A stretch of DNA of 64,000 nt, taken from NCBI RefSeq assembly GCF_013368755.1, contig NC_049561.1, forward strand, positions 2,108,001 to 2,172,000, given 5' to 3'. Position numbers and translations under genes: made by a program. The notes beneath the pieces were generated by a model. That model did not search any database and was not told the origin of the DNA. It saw only the letters and a list, made by a program, of their open reading frames with translations. Numbering within the stretch: position 1 is the stretch's first letter; every line of letters begins with the position of its first letter. This document shows, piece by piece, positions 32,783 through 45,588 of the stretch. Source of the DNA: Talaromyces rugulosus. Its lineage: Eukaryota > Ascomycota > Eurotiomycetes > Eurotiales > Trichocomaceae.

Positions 32783-35700
32783 ATGACAGAAAACAAACAA
32801 AAGCGGATCTCTCAGACGAGACCATCTAACAGCAACCCCATGGCAGAGCCCAAAAAGAACAACGAAGACGCTCCAGTCAAAGTAAGATGGAGATCGCTCT
32901 TTCACTTCACAACAATCCGCCAGCTCCCACTCATCCTAGTTGCGTTCGCTATCACAATCGCGACCAGCGCCACCAAAATCGTGTTTGCGTTCTATCTCGG
33001 TCAGCTTTTTGAGCTCTTTACGCAGCTTGGCAATGGAACAACCAAGGGCCCGCAGATGCTTGAAGGGGTTCGATCGAATATTCTGATTCTGCTTGTTATT
33101 GGAGGTCTATCATGGGTGTTGAATGCTGGGTTTTTGTTTATTTGGGTTACGTTTGCCGAGTTCCAGGTCAGACGTGCGCGGCAAGAGCTGTTTGCAAAGC
33201 TGTTGGACCAGGATCTCTCGTGGTTCGATATGAAAGAACAGGGGATGGGCTCGTTCTTGTCGCACTCTCAGAAGCAAGTCTCCATTATCCTCCCCTCAAT
33301 GGCGATACATTCTTGTTTTGAGATTCTTCTGACCGTCTTAATAGACAACTACGTGAACTCCAGATTGCTACAGCCCAGCCTCTAGGATTCCTCTTTCAAC
33401 ACACTATTCAGGTCATTTTGGCAGTGGTGCTCGCTCTCTACATATCGTGGAAAGTGACTTTGATCACATTGGCTGGAATCCCCGTTTCTTCAATCATCAT
33501 ATCAATCGTCTCTTCGAGAATGAACCCTATAATGAAAGCCCAACAGTCGGAGCTGTCCGAAGCTTCCAAGTTTGCATACGACGCGTTCACCTCCATTGAT
33601 AGCGTGAAATGCCTCAATGGAGAATTTTCTACCTATTTGCACTTGGTATCACACATACGGGCTGCAGCTCGGTGGTACTTGAAACTGGCGGTTCTTACTG
33701 CCATTCAACTGGCCTTTGCCCGATTGACAACATTTGCAATGTTTGTTCAAGGGTTCTGGTATGGCAGTTCCTTGGTTCAGTCTGGGGAATTGACATCTGG
33801 CGACGTCTTGACGACTTTCTGGGCATGCTTGATCACTGTGCAGTCCATCGAACTTGGTGTTCATCAACTTGTCATATTGGAGAGAGGCAAGATTGCTGGT
33901 GAGACTCTGCGATCGTATCTTCTTTATCGAAGTGCCGAACGGCCACCGCTTAGAGTACGACGAGACCGATATCCAGACCTGCGCACTGAGGATATCAGGT
34001 TTCAAGATGTAAGCCCCCTCCGAGATCTTATCGTAGTTCCTAAACTCTGACTGCTGCGATAGGTCTCGTTTGCCTATCCTTTCCAACCCGACAGGCTTAT
34101 TCTCAAATCCCTGAATCTAGTATTCCCAGCCGGTAAAACCGTCTTCATTGTCGGACGCAGCGGAGCCGGGAAAAGCACGCTGACGAATCTTCTTTTGCAA
34201 TTCTATGCACCTACAGCTGGAGGAATCCTGGTCGGGGGTGTTCCCTTTCGCGCAATCGATACGTCTTGGAGTCGCAAAAGCTTTACCATGGTTCAGCAGA
34301 ATAGCTATCTGTTCAACGAGACCGTTTCTACTAACATTGCATTTGGAAGTCACGATCCCTCAAATGTCACGAGTGACAGGATGCGAATGTGTATAGAAAT
34401 GGCAAGTCTAGAAAGCACTATTAACAAACTTCCCAAGGGGTTGGATACTGCTGTTGGAGTAGAAGGCAACCTGCTGAGCGGTGGGCAGAAACAGAGGCTG
34501 GCTGTTGCTCGAGCTAGAATGAGAGACAGCGCGGTTCTGATTCTTGATGAATTCACTAGTGCTTTGGATTTCGAGAATAGGGTTGCCGTTATGAACGCTG
34601 TTCGAGAATGGAGGAAGGGGATGACAACTATCATTATCACGCACGATACGTCCAATATTCTTGATGACGACCTTGTTTACGTTTTGGAATCTGGAAGTGT
34701 GGCCGACTATGGACTCAAAAAGGATTTGATGAGAAAGGGCCTACAAATATTCACAGCCACAGAGACCTACGAAGACGAAGTCGAGAGCGAGAGCTTTATA
34801 GAATCCCCATCATCCCCATCATATCTGGATCATTTCTTTGCTGAAGACGACCCGGAAGACTCGTGGCTAGCATCCACTGATGACAGCGAGACAGCAAGTC
34901 TGATAGAACTTGTTGAGTCAGACGAGAGAAGACTGCTTCCTCAGCAAACCTCGTGGCTTTCAGAATATGATGCCAACGCCGCGTCGGATCCAGTCAAATT
35001 TGTTGATTCTGGCGAAAGACATTATTTTCATCAGGCAAATGAGTTTCTTCCGCTGGGCAGGATGGCTCGAGATTCGATGGTCGTTCCTATGCCTCGTGCT
35101 GCTACTCGTCGTCAGTCGACTCTTCCAGTGTACTCTGATGATGCTGGAAATGGCTATAAACAAGTCACATCTAAAAGACGGCGTGCGTATGATAAGCGTT
35201 CAACATCTAAACGCCATGCCTTTAAACGCCTTTTTAAAGCCGGCCAACGCAAGACCGAAGCAAAACAAACGCTACCGCTACACAAGACATTACTCAGTAT
35301 ACCCTCGGTATTAAACACAAAGCAAAAGGTTCTTCTCGCAGCTAGTATGGTCCTGGCCACTTTGCATGCAGCCGCCAGTCCCATTTTCTCTTATCTTTTG
35401 TCGCAGCTGTTTGAGTCCTTTTATTCTGATGCCAATCGATCGACTGTAGCGAAGAAATGGTCCATAGCCATCTTGGGGTTAGCCGTCTGTGACGCTTTTA
35501 TCACATTTATCATGCATTACTTGCTCGAATACTGCAGCCAAGCCTGGATGGACCAGCTGCGCACAAAATCCATGCGTCGGATACTGAATCAGCCTTGTTG
35601 CTGGTTCGACGAAGAGAAAAACCACCCCATGCAACTGACAATGTGCCTAGACCAGAATGCCGAGGAAATCCGTAATCTTGCAGGCAGGTTTGGAGGGCTG

Positions 35701-37180
35701 GCAATGATCGCCGCGATGACCTGCATTATTGCCATTGCGTGGAGCTTTGTTCTCAACTGGAAACTTACCTTTGTCAGTCTTGCGTGTGCGCCGGTCTGGT
35801 ATGGAATCAGCAACGGGCTGGACGTGGTGAATAGGAAGTGGGAGAAACGGACAAACGATTTGAATGAGCTCGTGGCATCGGTGTTTTCCGAAACTTTTGT
35901 GGATGTTCGCACCGTGAGGGCGTTTACTTTGGAAGACCATTTCCAGTATAAACACTCTCGTATCTTGAAGACGGCTTTGGGAGTGGGATTGAGACGAGGG
36001 TTTTACTCGGGAATTGTCTTTGGTCTGACCGAATCGTCTGTGATTTTTGCAAGCTGTGAGTATTCGTTTCCCCCTTAACAGAACATCTCCCCTTAGAGTA
36101 GAAGTTTAACTAACGTCTTTAGCTTTGCTTTTCTACTATGCGGCTGAACTGGGAGCTTCGGACAGCTCTAAAATTACGCCCATTATATCCGTCTTGACGA
36201 TGATTTTGTTTAGCTTGGGATATGCCGTTTCGGTGATGTCGTGGAGTATGTCTATCTTCCTAGCAAACCCTCAAACACAGCATCTAACTCTTCGTGTAGT
36301 TCCTCAAGTCAACTCAGCCAACGACACAGCTACTCAACTGATTGGACTGTCCCGTCTGCCATCTGGCTCGTCGCATGAGCAAACTGGGAAGCTGCGGGTC
36401 TTTGAACCGCTTCCGATTGAATTCAAAGACCTGAGCTTCAGCTATCCGGGACGACCAGAAGCCAAGGTCCTGAACCGCATTTCCCTCACGATCCCAGGCA
36501 ACAGCTGCGTCGCGCTGGTCGGGAGCTCTGGTTCTGGAAAATCAACCATCGTCTCCCTCCTCCTCGGTCTATACGCTTGCCCCAACCCAACGCGAGGCAA
36601 AGCCGCTGCGCTGACGCTGGGCGGCGTGGACATTCGACAAGTACACATGCCAACACTGAGAACGTTAATCGCCTACGTCCCACAGCACCCACGTCTCTTT
36701 GCAGACACAATCCGCGCTAACATCACCTACGGCCTGAACTCGTACTCGCGCCTGCGCAACATGAAGAACATCGAAGCCGCGGCCGAAGCAGCAGGGATCG
36801 CCGAGTTCATCCGGTCCCTGCCAGAGGGTTATTCTACAGTGGTCGGCGAAGGCGGACTGTCTCTATCCGGTGGCCAGATCCAGCGACTGGTGATTGCGCG
36901 AGCGCTGGTGCGGCATCCGCGAGTGCTGATTCTCGACGAGGCGACGTCGAATCTGGACGCGGAGAGCGCGGCGGTGATACGGCAGGCTGTGCAGAGTTTG
37001 CGAGCATCGGCGCGGCAGAGCCTAACGGTTATCTTGATCACGCATGCGGTGGAGATGATGCAGATTGCGGACAGTGTGGTGGTGATTGATCAGGGCAGGG
37101 TGGTGGAACAAGGGCGGTATCAGTCTTTGCTGCAGCGCGCAGATGGACGGCTGCGAGATATGCTTGGGGGGAAGGGTTAG
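32783..37180 (+). CDS. Ste6-type full-length ABC-B transporter
   Basis: 1401 aa in four exons: 32783-33273, 33345-34008, 34063-36055 and 36123-37180. The architecture is TMD1-NBD1-linker-TMD2-NBD2. NBD1 has Walker A GRSGAGKST, signature LSGGQKQR, Walker B VLILDEFTSALD and H-loop IITHD. NBD2 has GSSGSGKST, LSGGQIQR, VLILDEATSNLD and ILITHA. Both ATP sites therefore look competent. The overall layout and the long acidic/serine-rich linker (about aa 610-730) resemble the a-factor pheromone exporter Ste6 of ascomycetes. In filamentous fungi the substrate is probably the farnesylated mating pheromone, but multidrug export cannot be excluded. The first intron is best explained by a GC donor (GCAAGT at 33274), because only that choice keeps the frame (QKQLRELQIATAQPLG). 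Confidence 0.94.
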
Positions 37181-38117
37181 TTAGTTGATTGTCTTTGACT
37201 GTCTCGGAGATTATTTTTTGAGTTTTTGTTTCAATGATCTGATGAAATTGACGTGTATGATCAGCGCCCGCCCTTGGGTCAGTCATCCCATGTGGACATC
37301 TGGAATGTAGAACAAGCTTCCCAGCCACGTGGGTGTGGTATGGTTCTATAAACCTACACAGGGTGGTATCAATTGAGTGAGCACGCTGAAGTGACACAGC
37401 TAGAAGACAGTCAGTATGCTCCTCGAGAACAATACTATGTTGCATCAATATCATCATAGATGCAATAGAAGGAAGAACTAATACGTGGCTGAGCGCAAAG
37501 TTAAGGCTGAATCAGGGCAGTGGGGCCGCCCGGGGGATCTCCGCTAATCAGCACCGCCCGTGGGCCGCCATGTCTTATACGGTTTTATACGGTCTTATAC
37601 GCACGGTGACACCCATGGGCCAATCGCCAGCCTCGTCGCCGGGGGCAGCGCGTATTACGCGCGTTACACCCAATCGACTGGTCTAGGTTACTTCCTGTCA
37701 GTGACAGTGGGAACATCCTTTTTCTCCTGATTAATAGTAGAGAACTTTTCTTCTTGTAGTCTCTGGTAGTCAGTCTGCACTGCTGTAGAGTCCGCACACA
37801 CAAACACAGTCGGTACCAGAGAAGAAAAAGGGAAAAAAGTGAAAAAAGCAGCGGCCAAAGCGACTCTCTTGTGCCAGCGGTCGAGGACTCGAGCCTACGC
37901 AAGCTGCAGGCTCCACCTCGTCTTTTTGCAGTTAGAGATCCGATCCGACTGCTCCGCCATCTTATTACTCCCGTGGACCACTATTTACGAACTTCTTCCT
38001 TCACCTGCACGTGTGTGTCTGTGTTGGCTGTCTTCTTCATCATTGCCTCCATGGCCTTGTGATTGCCATTTTACTTCTTTTTTAATATATATATTTATAT
38101 ATATTGAAGGTGCAGCA
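37181..38117. other. Intergenic 937 bp
   Basis: No coding potential is supported. Three copies of a TTATACGG-like element occur at 37573-37602. An alternating AT tract at 38083-38104 lies just before the next start codon. It holds the promoter of the PPxY membrane protein. Confidence 0.45.
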
Positions 38118-39478
38118 ATGTATCTCCCGTCTGGAGAGCTCACGGCGCGTAGCACCGACGGCTCTGGCTCTTCGTCGGTCCCGACGGGTCTTTGGGTGAG
38201 TCTTGAGACCGGCGCCAACTTTTTTTTTTTTTTTTTTGGGTCAAGATTGGATGGCAATTTACTAACTTTTGATAATTATTCTAGGTCGGAGTTGGCGTCG
38301 TAGCGTTTATAATTGCCTTGCTGTTGGCCTTTTTTATTTCACGGCGCTTACGACTCAAAGATGCGGAGCCAAGGCTGTTGCCTGGAAACTACCTAAAGGG
38401 CGTCTGGTGGAGATGGAATCCGGGGAAGAAAAGTAAGCCTGTCTGTGTCCTTTCGCGAGGAATAATACTGACGAGAATGACTTGAATAGAGAGGTTTATT
38501 GGCGATACGGCGTCGATCTCGCAGCGTCAAAATGTGTCCACCACCACACTTAATAATACCGCTCCACAGACCGCCACGAATGCCAATGAAAGTGCCCCCC
38601 AGCGAGGACCCTCGATACGGTCGATCATCACTCTGCCATCCTACAGCCGTCTTCCCAAGGAGGAAGAACAGGTCATCGGCCGCGAGGGCGAGCGGGCCGA
38701 CATGGATATGGTGCTCGAATTCCCCGAGACGGCCGACGAGGAAGAAGACCGCCGCGAAGGGGAAATGGAGTCTCTGTATCAGATTCGACTCCGACGCCGG
38801 GAGGAACTCGCCGAGCGAGAAGAACGCCAGCGCCAGCGCCGTGAAGCCCTCGCGACCAACGACTTTGCTCGTCTCCAGCAGATCACCCGCGACAGCCAGA
38901 CTGCTCGTGAGCAGAACCAAAACAACGGGACGTCAGCCCGGGCTATGCTTTTAGAACATCAGTCTCAATCCCGTCACCAGCGGTTCTCCTCGGTTAGCTA
39001 CGCCGAGGTTGGACATGTGCGACACGACGGCTCGCGGATTCGCGCCAATTCGGCGGAATCAGAACAGCGCCCACTGCTCAACAGTGACGCTCGCAACTCG
39101 ACGCACTCAATCCTCACAACCAACAGTCAAACGCCATCGTCGGGCTTGACCCTGACTCACACGCTCAGCGAAAGCATTCACTCCGGGCGAGATACGCCCC
39201 CTGAAGCAGCCGACGGCGATATGAGCTCAGTACATATCCCTCCTCCTCCCATGTACGACGACTATTCGGATTGGGCCGAAGCGCCTGCTTATGAGAGCCC
39301 CATTACCGGCAATCATTCCATGCATTTGGTTCCCCAGATTCGCATCGACACTGGGTCTCCTGCCAACAGCATGCCGGCCACCCCAGCTCCAGACACTGAC
39401 GACAATAGTCGTCAATCACACGCTGAATCAGAAGAGCCTCAGCCAGGCATTTCAATAATCCACCACGAGACTTCGTGA
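38118..39478 (+). CDS. Single-pass membrane protein with C-terminal PPxY motif
   Basis: 404 aa, exons 38118-38195, 38285-38432 and 38490-39478. A short Ser/Thr-rich N-terminus precedes one transmembrane segment (VGVGVVAFIIALLLAFFISR, about aa 27-46). A long hydrophilic cytoplasmic tail follows. The tail holds a highly charged helix (YQIRLRRREELAEREERQ), then Ser-rich disorder, and near the C-terminus IPPPPMYDDYSDW, which contains a PPxY-type site (PPMY). PPxY sites bind WW domains of Rsp5/Nedd4 ubiquitin ligases, so this may be a membrane adaptor for ubiquitination. That role is inference; I do not recognise a named family. The first exon is required to give the protein its initiator ATG and membrane segment. 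Confidence 0.75.
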
Positions 39479-40400
39479 TTGTGTTGTCTGGTCGTCGTCT
39501 TTTCCTCCTATTTTAATTTCCCACAGCCCTCCGGCATTATACGAGTCTTTAAACGAGACTCTTCTCCGATTTTTGTGCATTTGAGTTTGTTTTCGCGAGA
39601 AGCATGGCGTTGGAAGGGAAAATTTGGGTTGCCAAATTTTTTTGAATCATTATTCCTTTTGAATTTTAATGACCTTTTCAGGCCAGGTAACGATGTTCAC
39701 GAGCAGCCTTGTTATTTTCTTCTTGCTCTCTTTCTTTTTGCACATATGATTCATGTGCGTACTTGTGATTCAGAAGCAGGCGTTGCTTTTTGCTGTCATC
39801 AGGTACGATAATCCCAAATTGATGCGTGCCGCTTGGTATGGAATACGGGGTCGGATGCTGGCTATTGACCAGACTGTACGGCCGTGTGTTCAATGTAGAT
39901 AGGTATATAGACAAATAGCTAACATTATTATTGTTATTATTATTATTGAATAAGAATAATAGAGAGAAAATACGTACTGTAGAAAAGAAGGGATCGGCCA
40001 ACGGCGCGCCTTCCCGCTTCGGGATCGCCGGACCCGCCGGGTAAACAAAGACAAAGACCAGTGCCAATCGCAAGCTTGGATCGTGCTTTATCAACACCGT
40101 CTTGTTTACCTCGTCTCTGTTGTTGCTTGCACACACCACGCCATTGGGACCTGTTGGGACAGTTGCTGCTCTCAAGTATTGCCCTCCCTCGACTTGCACG
40201 CATACTGTATCTTCTACTTTCTCAGTTCACTGTTTGTTTGGAGTCTCCTAGCAACGACACGCTGCTTCAAACGTGCCAAAACGCGCGTGTCTAACACCAC
40301 GTTCTGGTCAGCACAGCAGAGACACAACAAACAAAGAAGCATCTTTATGGATAGTTCTTGAACTCCATAACTATCCCTATCCCCACGCGAATCCCTGAAG
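39479..40400. other. Intergenic 922 bp with ATT microsatellite
   Basis: Holds the 3' region of the membrane protein gene and the promoter of the spindle-pole gene. An (ATT)n/(GTT) microsatellite lies at about 39924-39950. No gene is supported. Confidence 0.5.
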
Positions 40401-43400
40401 ATGACGCGTCCGTATACCACGCGACGCTCTCACCAGCCCCCAGCATCCATTGGCGGCGATTCCACCATGTCCGACTTTGACCCAGAACACGAAGCCATGG
40501 TCTCGACTAGACAGCTCGACCACAGCGATAGGCTGCCAGAGATCCCCGCCTCTCTTCGCACAACACCGCGAGGCAAGTCCCCGGTCCTGGACCCAGAATA
40601 CACCGTCGACACGTCCACCATCCAACACACATTCCCCCAAATATCAGATGTCGAGTCCTCTGGAGACGACATAACGGATGAGTTCTCCATCGAAGTCGGC
40701 CGTGGAATAAAGAAACAACATCAGTCGCTTCACAGGGTTGACGATTCTCGCAACTCAATGCTCAGCAGCATTGGGAACCCCAACATTCGTTCCTCTTCTC
40801 CTGCGATCAAACTCGACTTTCCCGCTACAAGCACACCGCCCCGGTCGGCTCTGCGTAATGCTAAGCGCGCTGCCGCGGCTGAGGGTAGCAATTTGCGCAA
40901 AGATGCCCAGATCAGACGCGCAAGCCAGATGCAAAAGGAAAATGTCGACCCTCAGCCGAGTCGCGTCAGGAACTTGTCCGGCATTCCTACAGAAGCTCGC
41001 CATACCCTGTCTGAAATGCATATCATGGCTCGTGATGCATACGATGGCTCTTTTATTGGCGATGAGCGGCCTAGGAATATCTCGGTCAACACACGCACCA
41101 CTCGTTTTGGAAATGTCTCGAGTCAAGTGGCAGCTGCCATGGAAAATGCCCAGCGCGAGGGCCAGCTAAAGGAGTCTCGTCGCGGTAAACACTCTAGCTC
41201 GAGTCACCCACCCGCGAACCCTACTTACACGTTTGATACTGCGAATTCGTTTCTGCTCCCTGACATCCCAAACATTTCTGAGCTCGTATCTGGCGTGTTG
41301 GAAGATGGCACCCCCGTCTTCCCACGCCAGACGAGACCTCGTACGACCCGATTCGTTTCACCTCCTGTAGAAGACCACGATGCATCCCATCATCACGGCC
41401 ATATTCCTTTGGAGGCAGTTCCTATTCCAGAGGATGAGAAAGTGCTGTTTGTTTCTTTGAAGCTTTTGCAGGACAAGGTGGCTGATTTGGAATTTGCCAA
41501 GTCAGAGACGGAGAGGAAATTGGATGATGTCCGTCAGGAGAATCACATTTTGAGGTCAGAGAAGTCTCGACGACAAAAGGAACAGCACGACCGGATGAAG
41601 ATGTTTGGCGGCGACGAAGCCGAAGGAAGGAGCAGCGGCGCAAGATCGCTGCATGAGAAGAATAGTTCGTATTCTGCAAACCGTTCTTTGAACGATACAC
41701 TAACTCTTTTTTTTTTCAGAACTCGAAGCAACAACTTTGGCACTGCAGAACAAACTTGATATTGCCGAGCGAAAGATTCAGGTTCATGAAGGAGCGCTCA
41801 AGTCTCTTAGTCACGAACGTGACTCGGCCATAACGCAACTCGGAGTCGCATATCTCAACACGCAGGATGTCAGGAGGGAAAATGAGACTCTGAAACAAGA
41901 GAACACCGATCTGAAATCTCGACTTGTGACATTAACCGCATTTGCTCGACAATTTGCCGGAAACGACACCGAGACTCACCAGTCGCTCACTAGGGGCTAT
42001 CTGGATACAGAGAATACCGATGAAAACGAGGGTCTCACTCAGAGAACGTCTGATTCGGTACAGTCTCAAGGGAAATCCACCAAGGAGCAACGCACCCGTA
42101 CTCAAACAATACGTGATGAGCAACGCGGTGGAATCTCTGGTCAGATTGAGAAGGAAATGCTAAAAATGGCCAAAGAACGCGAAGAAGAAGACCTCTTTTC
42201 TCTCAACCTATCTCGACCCAGCCAGGCAAATGCCAAAGGAACTCAATCTTCGCTTCGTTCAAAGGTGGAGAAAGTAGCAAACAAAAAGCCCAATACTGGA
42301 AAGCAACGAAAACGTGTGATAGTGGAGGATGTCGATACGACGGAAGTTGTGGAAGATTTCTCAGAGCAAGTCAAATCTCAGACAGGTGCAGCTGAGGATT
42401 TCACTGTGCTCAGCTTTATTGACGACCGCGAGATCGCCCAATTGCGTAGGCGGCTGGAAGCTGAACGGGCTGCACGCAAGCAGCGTCAGTCTATATCCAA
42501 AGACACAGCTGCAACTTCATCTGGGATATCTAAGCGAGTTGTTTCAGACCCCCCGCGCAAGTCTTCTTTGAAAGAGCCAAAGGATAAATTCCCTCGCCCA
42601 TCTTCAGCTATTGATGAGACAAGCATGACTGGCAAGACCGACTTGACCGAGTTTGAGGAACACGGTACTACGCGTCGACGACGTCACTCAGACCATTCAG
42701 TTGCCAGCCAGCACCGTCTCCGAAAGCCAATTCCTGAATTGACTTCTGCCTTTATTCTTCCTGACATAACTCTACACCACGCAGACATTGCAGCCCAAAA
42801 GCCAGTGCGCCTTTCCGAGTCTGCCCAAAAGGTTTTGGATAACATTGCTCGACATGATGGCAAGAACTGCACGGTTTGCAAGCGACTCTTGCCTGACGGA
42901 GTTACGCACGACCACGACCGCGATGACACTCCGCGAGAAACAATCACTGTCCCCAAGCCAATTCCAGTATCGGAACGTATGCCAGAGCCTTCGGTTTACA
43001 ATGACGAGCCGACTATGCGCCCTTCCCAGCCACCAGCCTTGGCACTAGCTACAGTTCTCAAGGGTCTCGAGGACGAGCTTTCTCACCTCAAGATGCAGTT
43101 GACGACTGTGCAAAACGCATACACAAAGCACGATGCCTCGCTCAGCAAGCGGCAGAGAAAGTCTCTTTCTGCACGAATTGAGACGCTTGTCAAGGAGATC
43201 GATACCAAGTCAGACCAAATCTACGCGCTATACGATGTCCTCGAAGGACAGAAGCAAGACGGACACGAGATGAACGAAAAGGAGGTAGAAATTACCCTGC
43301 AGTCTATTGGAATCGATGTCCAAGGCGGCAGACTGGCCGATGTAACCGGCACTACCGACATGTCCGCAAAGAGGACACAGCCACTGCAAGACTCAGACGA

Positions 43401-43485
43401 CGAAGACGACGAGTTGCCATGGGAAGGCATCGAGAGCACTGGAGAAATAACGGGACGCACGTCGGGAAGCCGCAGATATTTATAA
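40401..43485 (+). CDS. ppc89: Cep57/Ppc89-like spindle pole body protein
   Basis: A coiled-coil protein of 1009 aa. Exon 1 is 40401-41664 and exon 2 is 41720-43485, joined as HEKN/KLEATTLALQNKLD; the donor is the weak GTTCGT. The N-terminal 300 aa is disordered (Ser/Pro/Arg rich). Coiled coils span about aa 350-520 (LKLLQDKVADLEFAKSETER, ENETLKQENTDLKSRLV). The C-terminal block NCTVCKRLLPDGVTHDHD followed by ALATVLKGLEDELSHLKMQL and a long helix matches the Cep57 microtubule-binding domain found in fungal Ppc89-type spindle pole proteins. It is expected to act in centrosome/spindle-pole organisation. The symbol is by family resemblance, not verified by search. Confidence 0.75.
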
Positions 43486-44072
43486 AAGTTTCATCCAGTC
43501 ATTCGCACTGTTTTCGACGTTTCGATCATGCAGATGTTTTTATACCTTGAGTTCGAATATATACTCGCGTTGACTGACTTCGGTGTATGTCCGCGAGTAT
43601 TTATTCTTGAGTTCGGTATAGAGTATCGATGATCGGACTGTTGAATCCAATAATTTCTGCATGAGCAACTGCGGACTTCCCAACCGAGATTTTTCTTTTG
43701 GAGTTGTTTATTTTTCCAAGCCGAAAAGAGATATTTCTTTGCATTTGTATCTTCAAAGCATGGCGAGCCTACAGAGGTGATTCTTTTGGTCGAAGCCATT
43801 TTTTTCTTCTTGTATGTGGTAAATTTACAGATTGTTCACGTTGTTGGGTTTGTTGGATAGGAGTTTTTGTTTTTTGATGATGGGGATCGTTGGTGTTAAT
43901 TAATTGTTGTATGGATTTTCAATTGAATTGCATGATTGTTTTATATTTCATTCTACTAGCATATTGAAGTAGGCTATAAACCTGTAACCATAATCTATTC
44001 CAAAAAAGGAGTCCGTAACGCCACGCAATGCTCGCTTGTTCCATGCAGAAAAAAATACCAAAAACAACAAGA
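43486..44072. other. Convergent intergenic region, 587 bp
   Basis: 3' ends of the spindle-pole gene and of tfb3 face each other here. T-rich on the + strand. No gene supported. Confidence 0.5.
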
Positions 44073-45332
44073 TTAGAAAACATCATCAGACCGTTTCACC
44101 GCAGCAGATCCTCGATTCACAAAGCCAAACGGCTGAGACACAGCGTCCCGCTTGGAGACTTCCTCTTCGATAAAACAGCCCAGCCCAGCAAAGGCCTCGA
44201 ACAACGTGCGTGAATAGTATTCCTTGATATCGAATCCCCCCGCAGCCTTGGTAGTGCTGGTACGCGCCTCTTCAAGCCACTGTGACGGATACCGGTCCTG
44301 CAGGACATAATAATCTTTCTTGTCGAGTTCCCCGAGCCCACCAAAGGGATCGTAGGGTTTCTCTGGTTCGGGGATAGACACCTTTTTGAGGCCCTTGATG
44401 AGACTCGGCTCGATGTCCGAATCGCCACGGAAAGCAGCGCCGCTGGCGAGTGCCGATCCCTTGCCCTTTTTCTTCTCGCCGCGCAAAGCAGCTTGCTTTT
44501 GTCGAAGTCGCTCTTCTTCGCTGCGCCGTGCCGAGGATTTTTTGAGAAGCACTTTCTGGCCCTCGCGCGCGATCGAGGCTGCGTCGCCGGGACCGCCCGC
44601 GGCAAGACGAGAGAGAATGTTTTCGCGGCCGGTGACGAGGTCGTTTTGTTCTCTTTCGTACTCTTCGCGCGCGGCTTGGCGGCGGAGCCGCGACTGTTCT
44701 TGTTCAAAGGATTGTTGCTCCAGGAAGGATGAGGCTTCTTGGGTTTCGCGGGTTTTGTTGGCGCGGATAGAGTCTAGGTGGGAGGTTTCGTATTTTCGGA
44801 GGTTGGCTTCGGTTTTGGCGACGTCTACCCCCGTGACGAGGTTCATGATCATAGTCTCGCGTTGTTCGAGGAAGTTGTCCCAGTCGAGTTTGCTGTCGAA
44901 TTCGTCTTCGCGGCGGTTCAGACTAGTTCCATCCTTTGTTAGAACTATTTTTTTTTATAGCTTTGGAGGATGAAAAGCTTACATTCCCATCACTCGCTTG
45001 CGAATATCAACCTCCCGTTCAACGCCGATATCCTCAAACGTCTGTGTTCGAAAGCGCGCTTTTCGTAATGTCTTCTTGCAGCCGATCACTGGACACGCGT
45101 TCGGACCAGACGAGAAGATGCGATCAACACACGATTCGCACATGCGATGATAGCACTCCGGGTTGATGAGGAAACGCATGTCTGGGTTGAGATATCTCGA
45201 GGATTTGCAGATTGGGCACACCTCTGTTATCCAGGGTGGCGTGGGTTAGCTACAAGTCTTCCCTTTGTTACATGGGATAGAAAACTTACCGTCCTCATCC
45301 CGACGAGGAGCATCGTCATCATCGCTGGCCAT
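44073..45332 (-). CDS. tfb3: Tfb3 / MAT1, TFIIH and CAK assembly factor
   Basis: The RING-finger subunit that bridges core TFIIH to the Cdk7-type kinase (Kin28/cyclin), acting in Pol II transcription and DNA repair. 377 aa in three exons: 45290-45332, 44983-45223 and 44073-44922. The N-terminal C3HC4 RING is seen as VCPICKSSRYLNPDMRFLI, then CYHRMCESCVDRIF, then CPVIGCKKTLRKARF. The MAT1 core follows: FEDIGVEREVDIRKRV and NRREDEFDSKLDWDNFLEQRE. A central basic coiled coil comes next, and a C-terminal region (FEAFAGLGCFIEEE) contacts the kinase-cyclin pair in the family. The start MASDDDDAP lies just upstream of the RING. It is divergent from the URI/Bud27 gene. Confidence 0.95.
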
Positions 45333-45588
45333 ATTGACTAACAGGGCAAAGTTGTGGAGGTAATTGTTGTTGGAGATGAAGTCGCGAGGCCGCGAGGCTT
45401 GAGCAATGACGATGGACGACGGCGGAGCTGGGGGAGGTGCTGACCAATCGGCGTGCACAATTTCGTCCGCGCTTTTTTTTTTCTTTTTCCCTCTTGCCTT
45501 TCAAGTTTCTACAACATTCTTCCCTTTCCTTCCCCTCGACACTCTTCAAAATTTTGACAGATTTGTCACGCCTATTTCTGAAAATAAA
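45333..45588. promoter_or_regulatory. Short divergent promoter tfb3 / URI
   Basis: Only 256 bp separates the two start codons, so the genes must share a compact bidirectional promoter. It contains T- and CT-rich tracts (45474-45500), common near fungal transcription starts. Confidence 0.55.

Noticed and set aside
37573..37602. Three TTATACGG-like units suspected as a CRISPR-like or operator array
   Set aside because: Too short and irregular, and CRISPR arrays do not occur in fungal nuclear DNA; left as a minor direct repeat.
37839..38303. + strand ORF of 154 aa overlapping the start of the PPxY membrane protein gene
   Set aside because: It reads through the predicted intron in another frame and has no recognisable domain; treated as chance.
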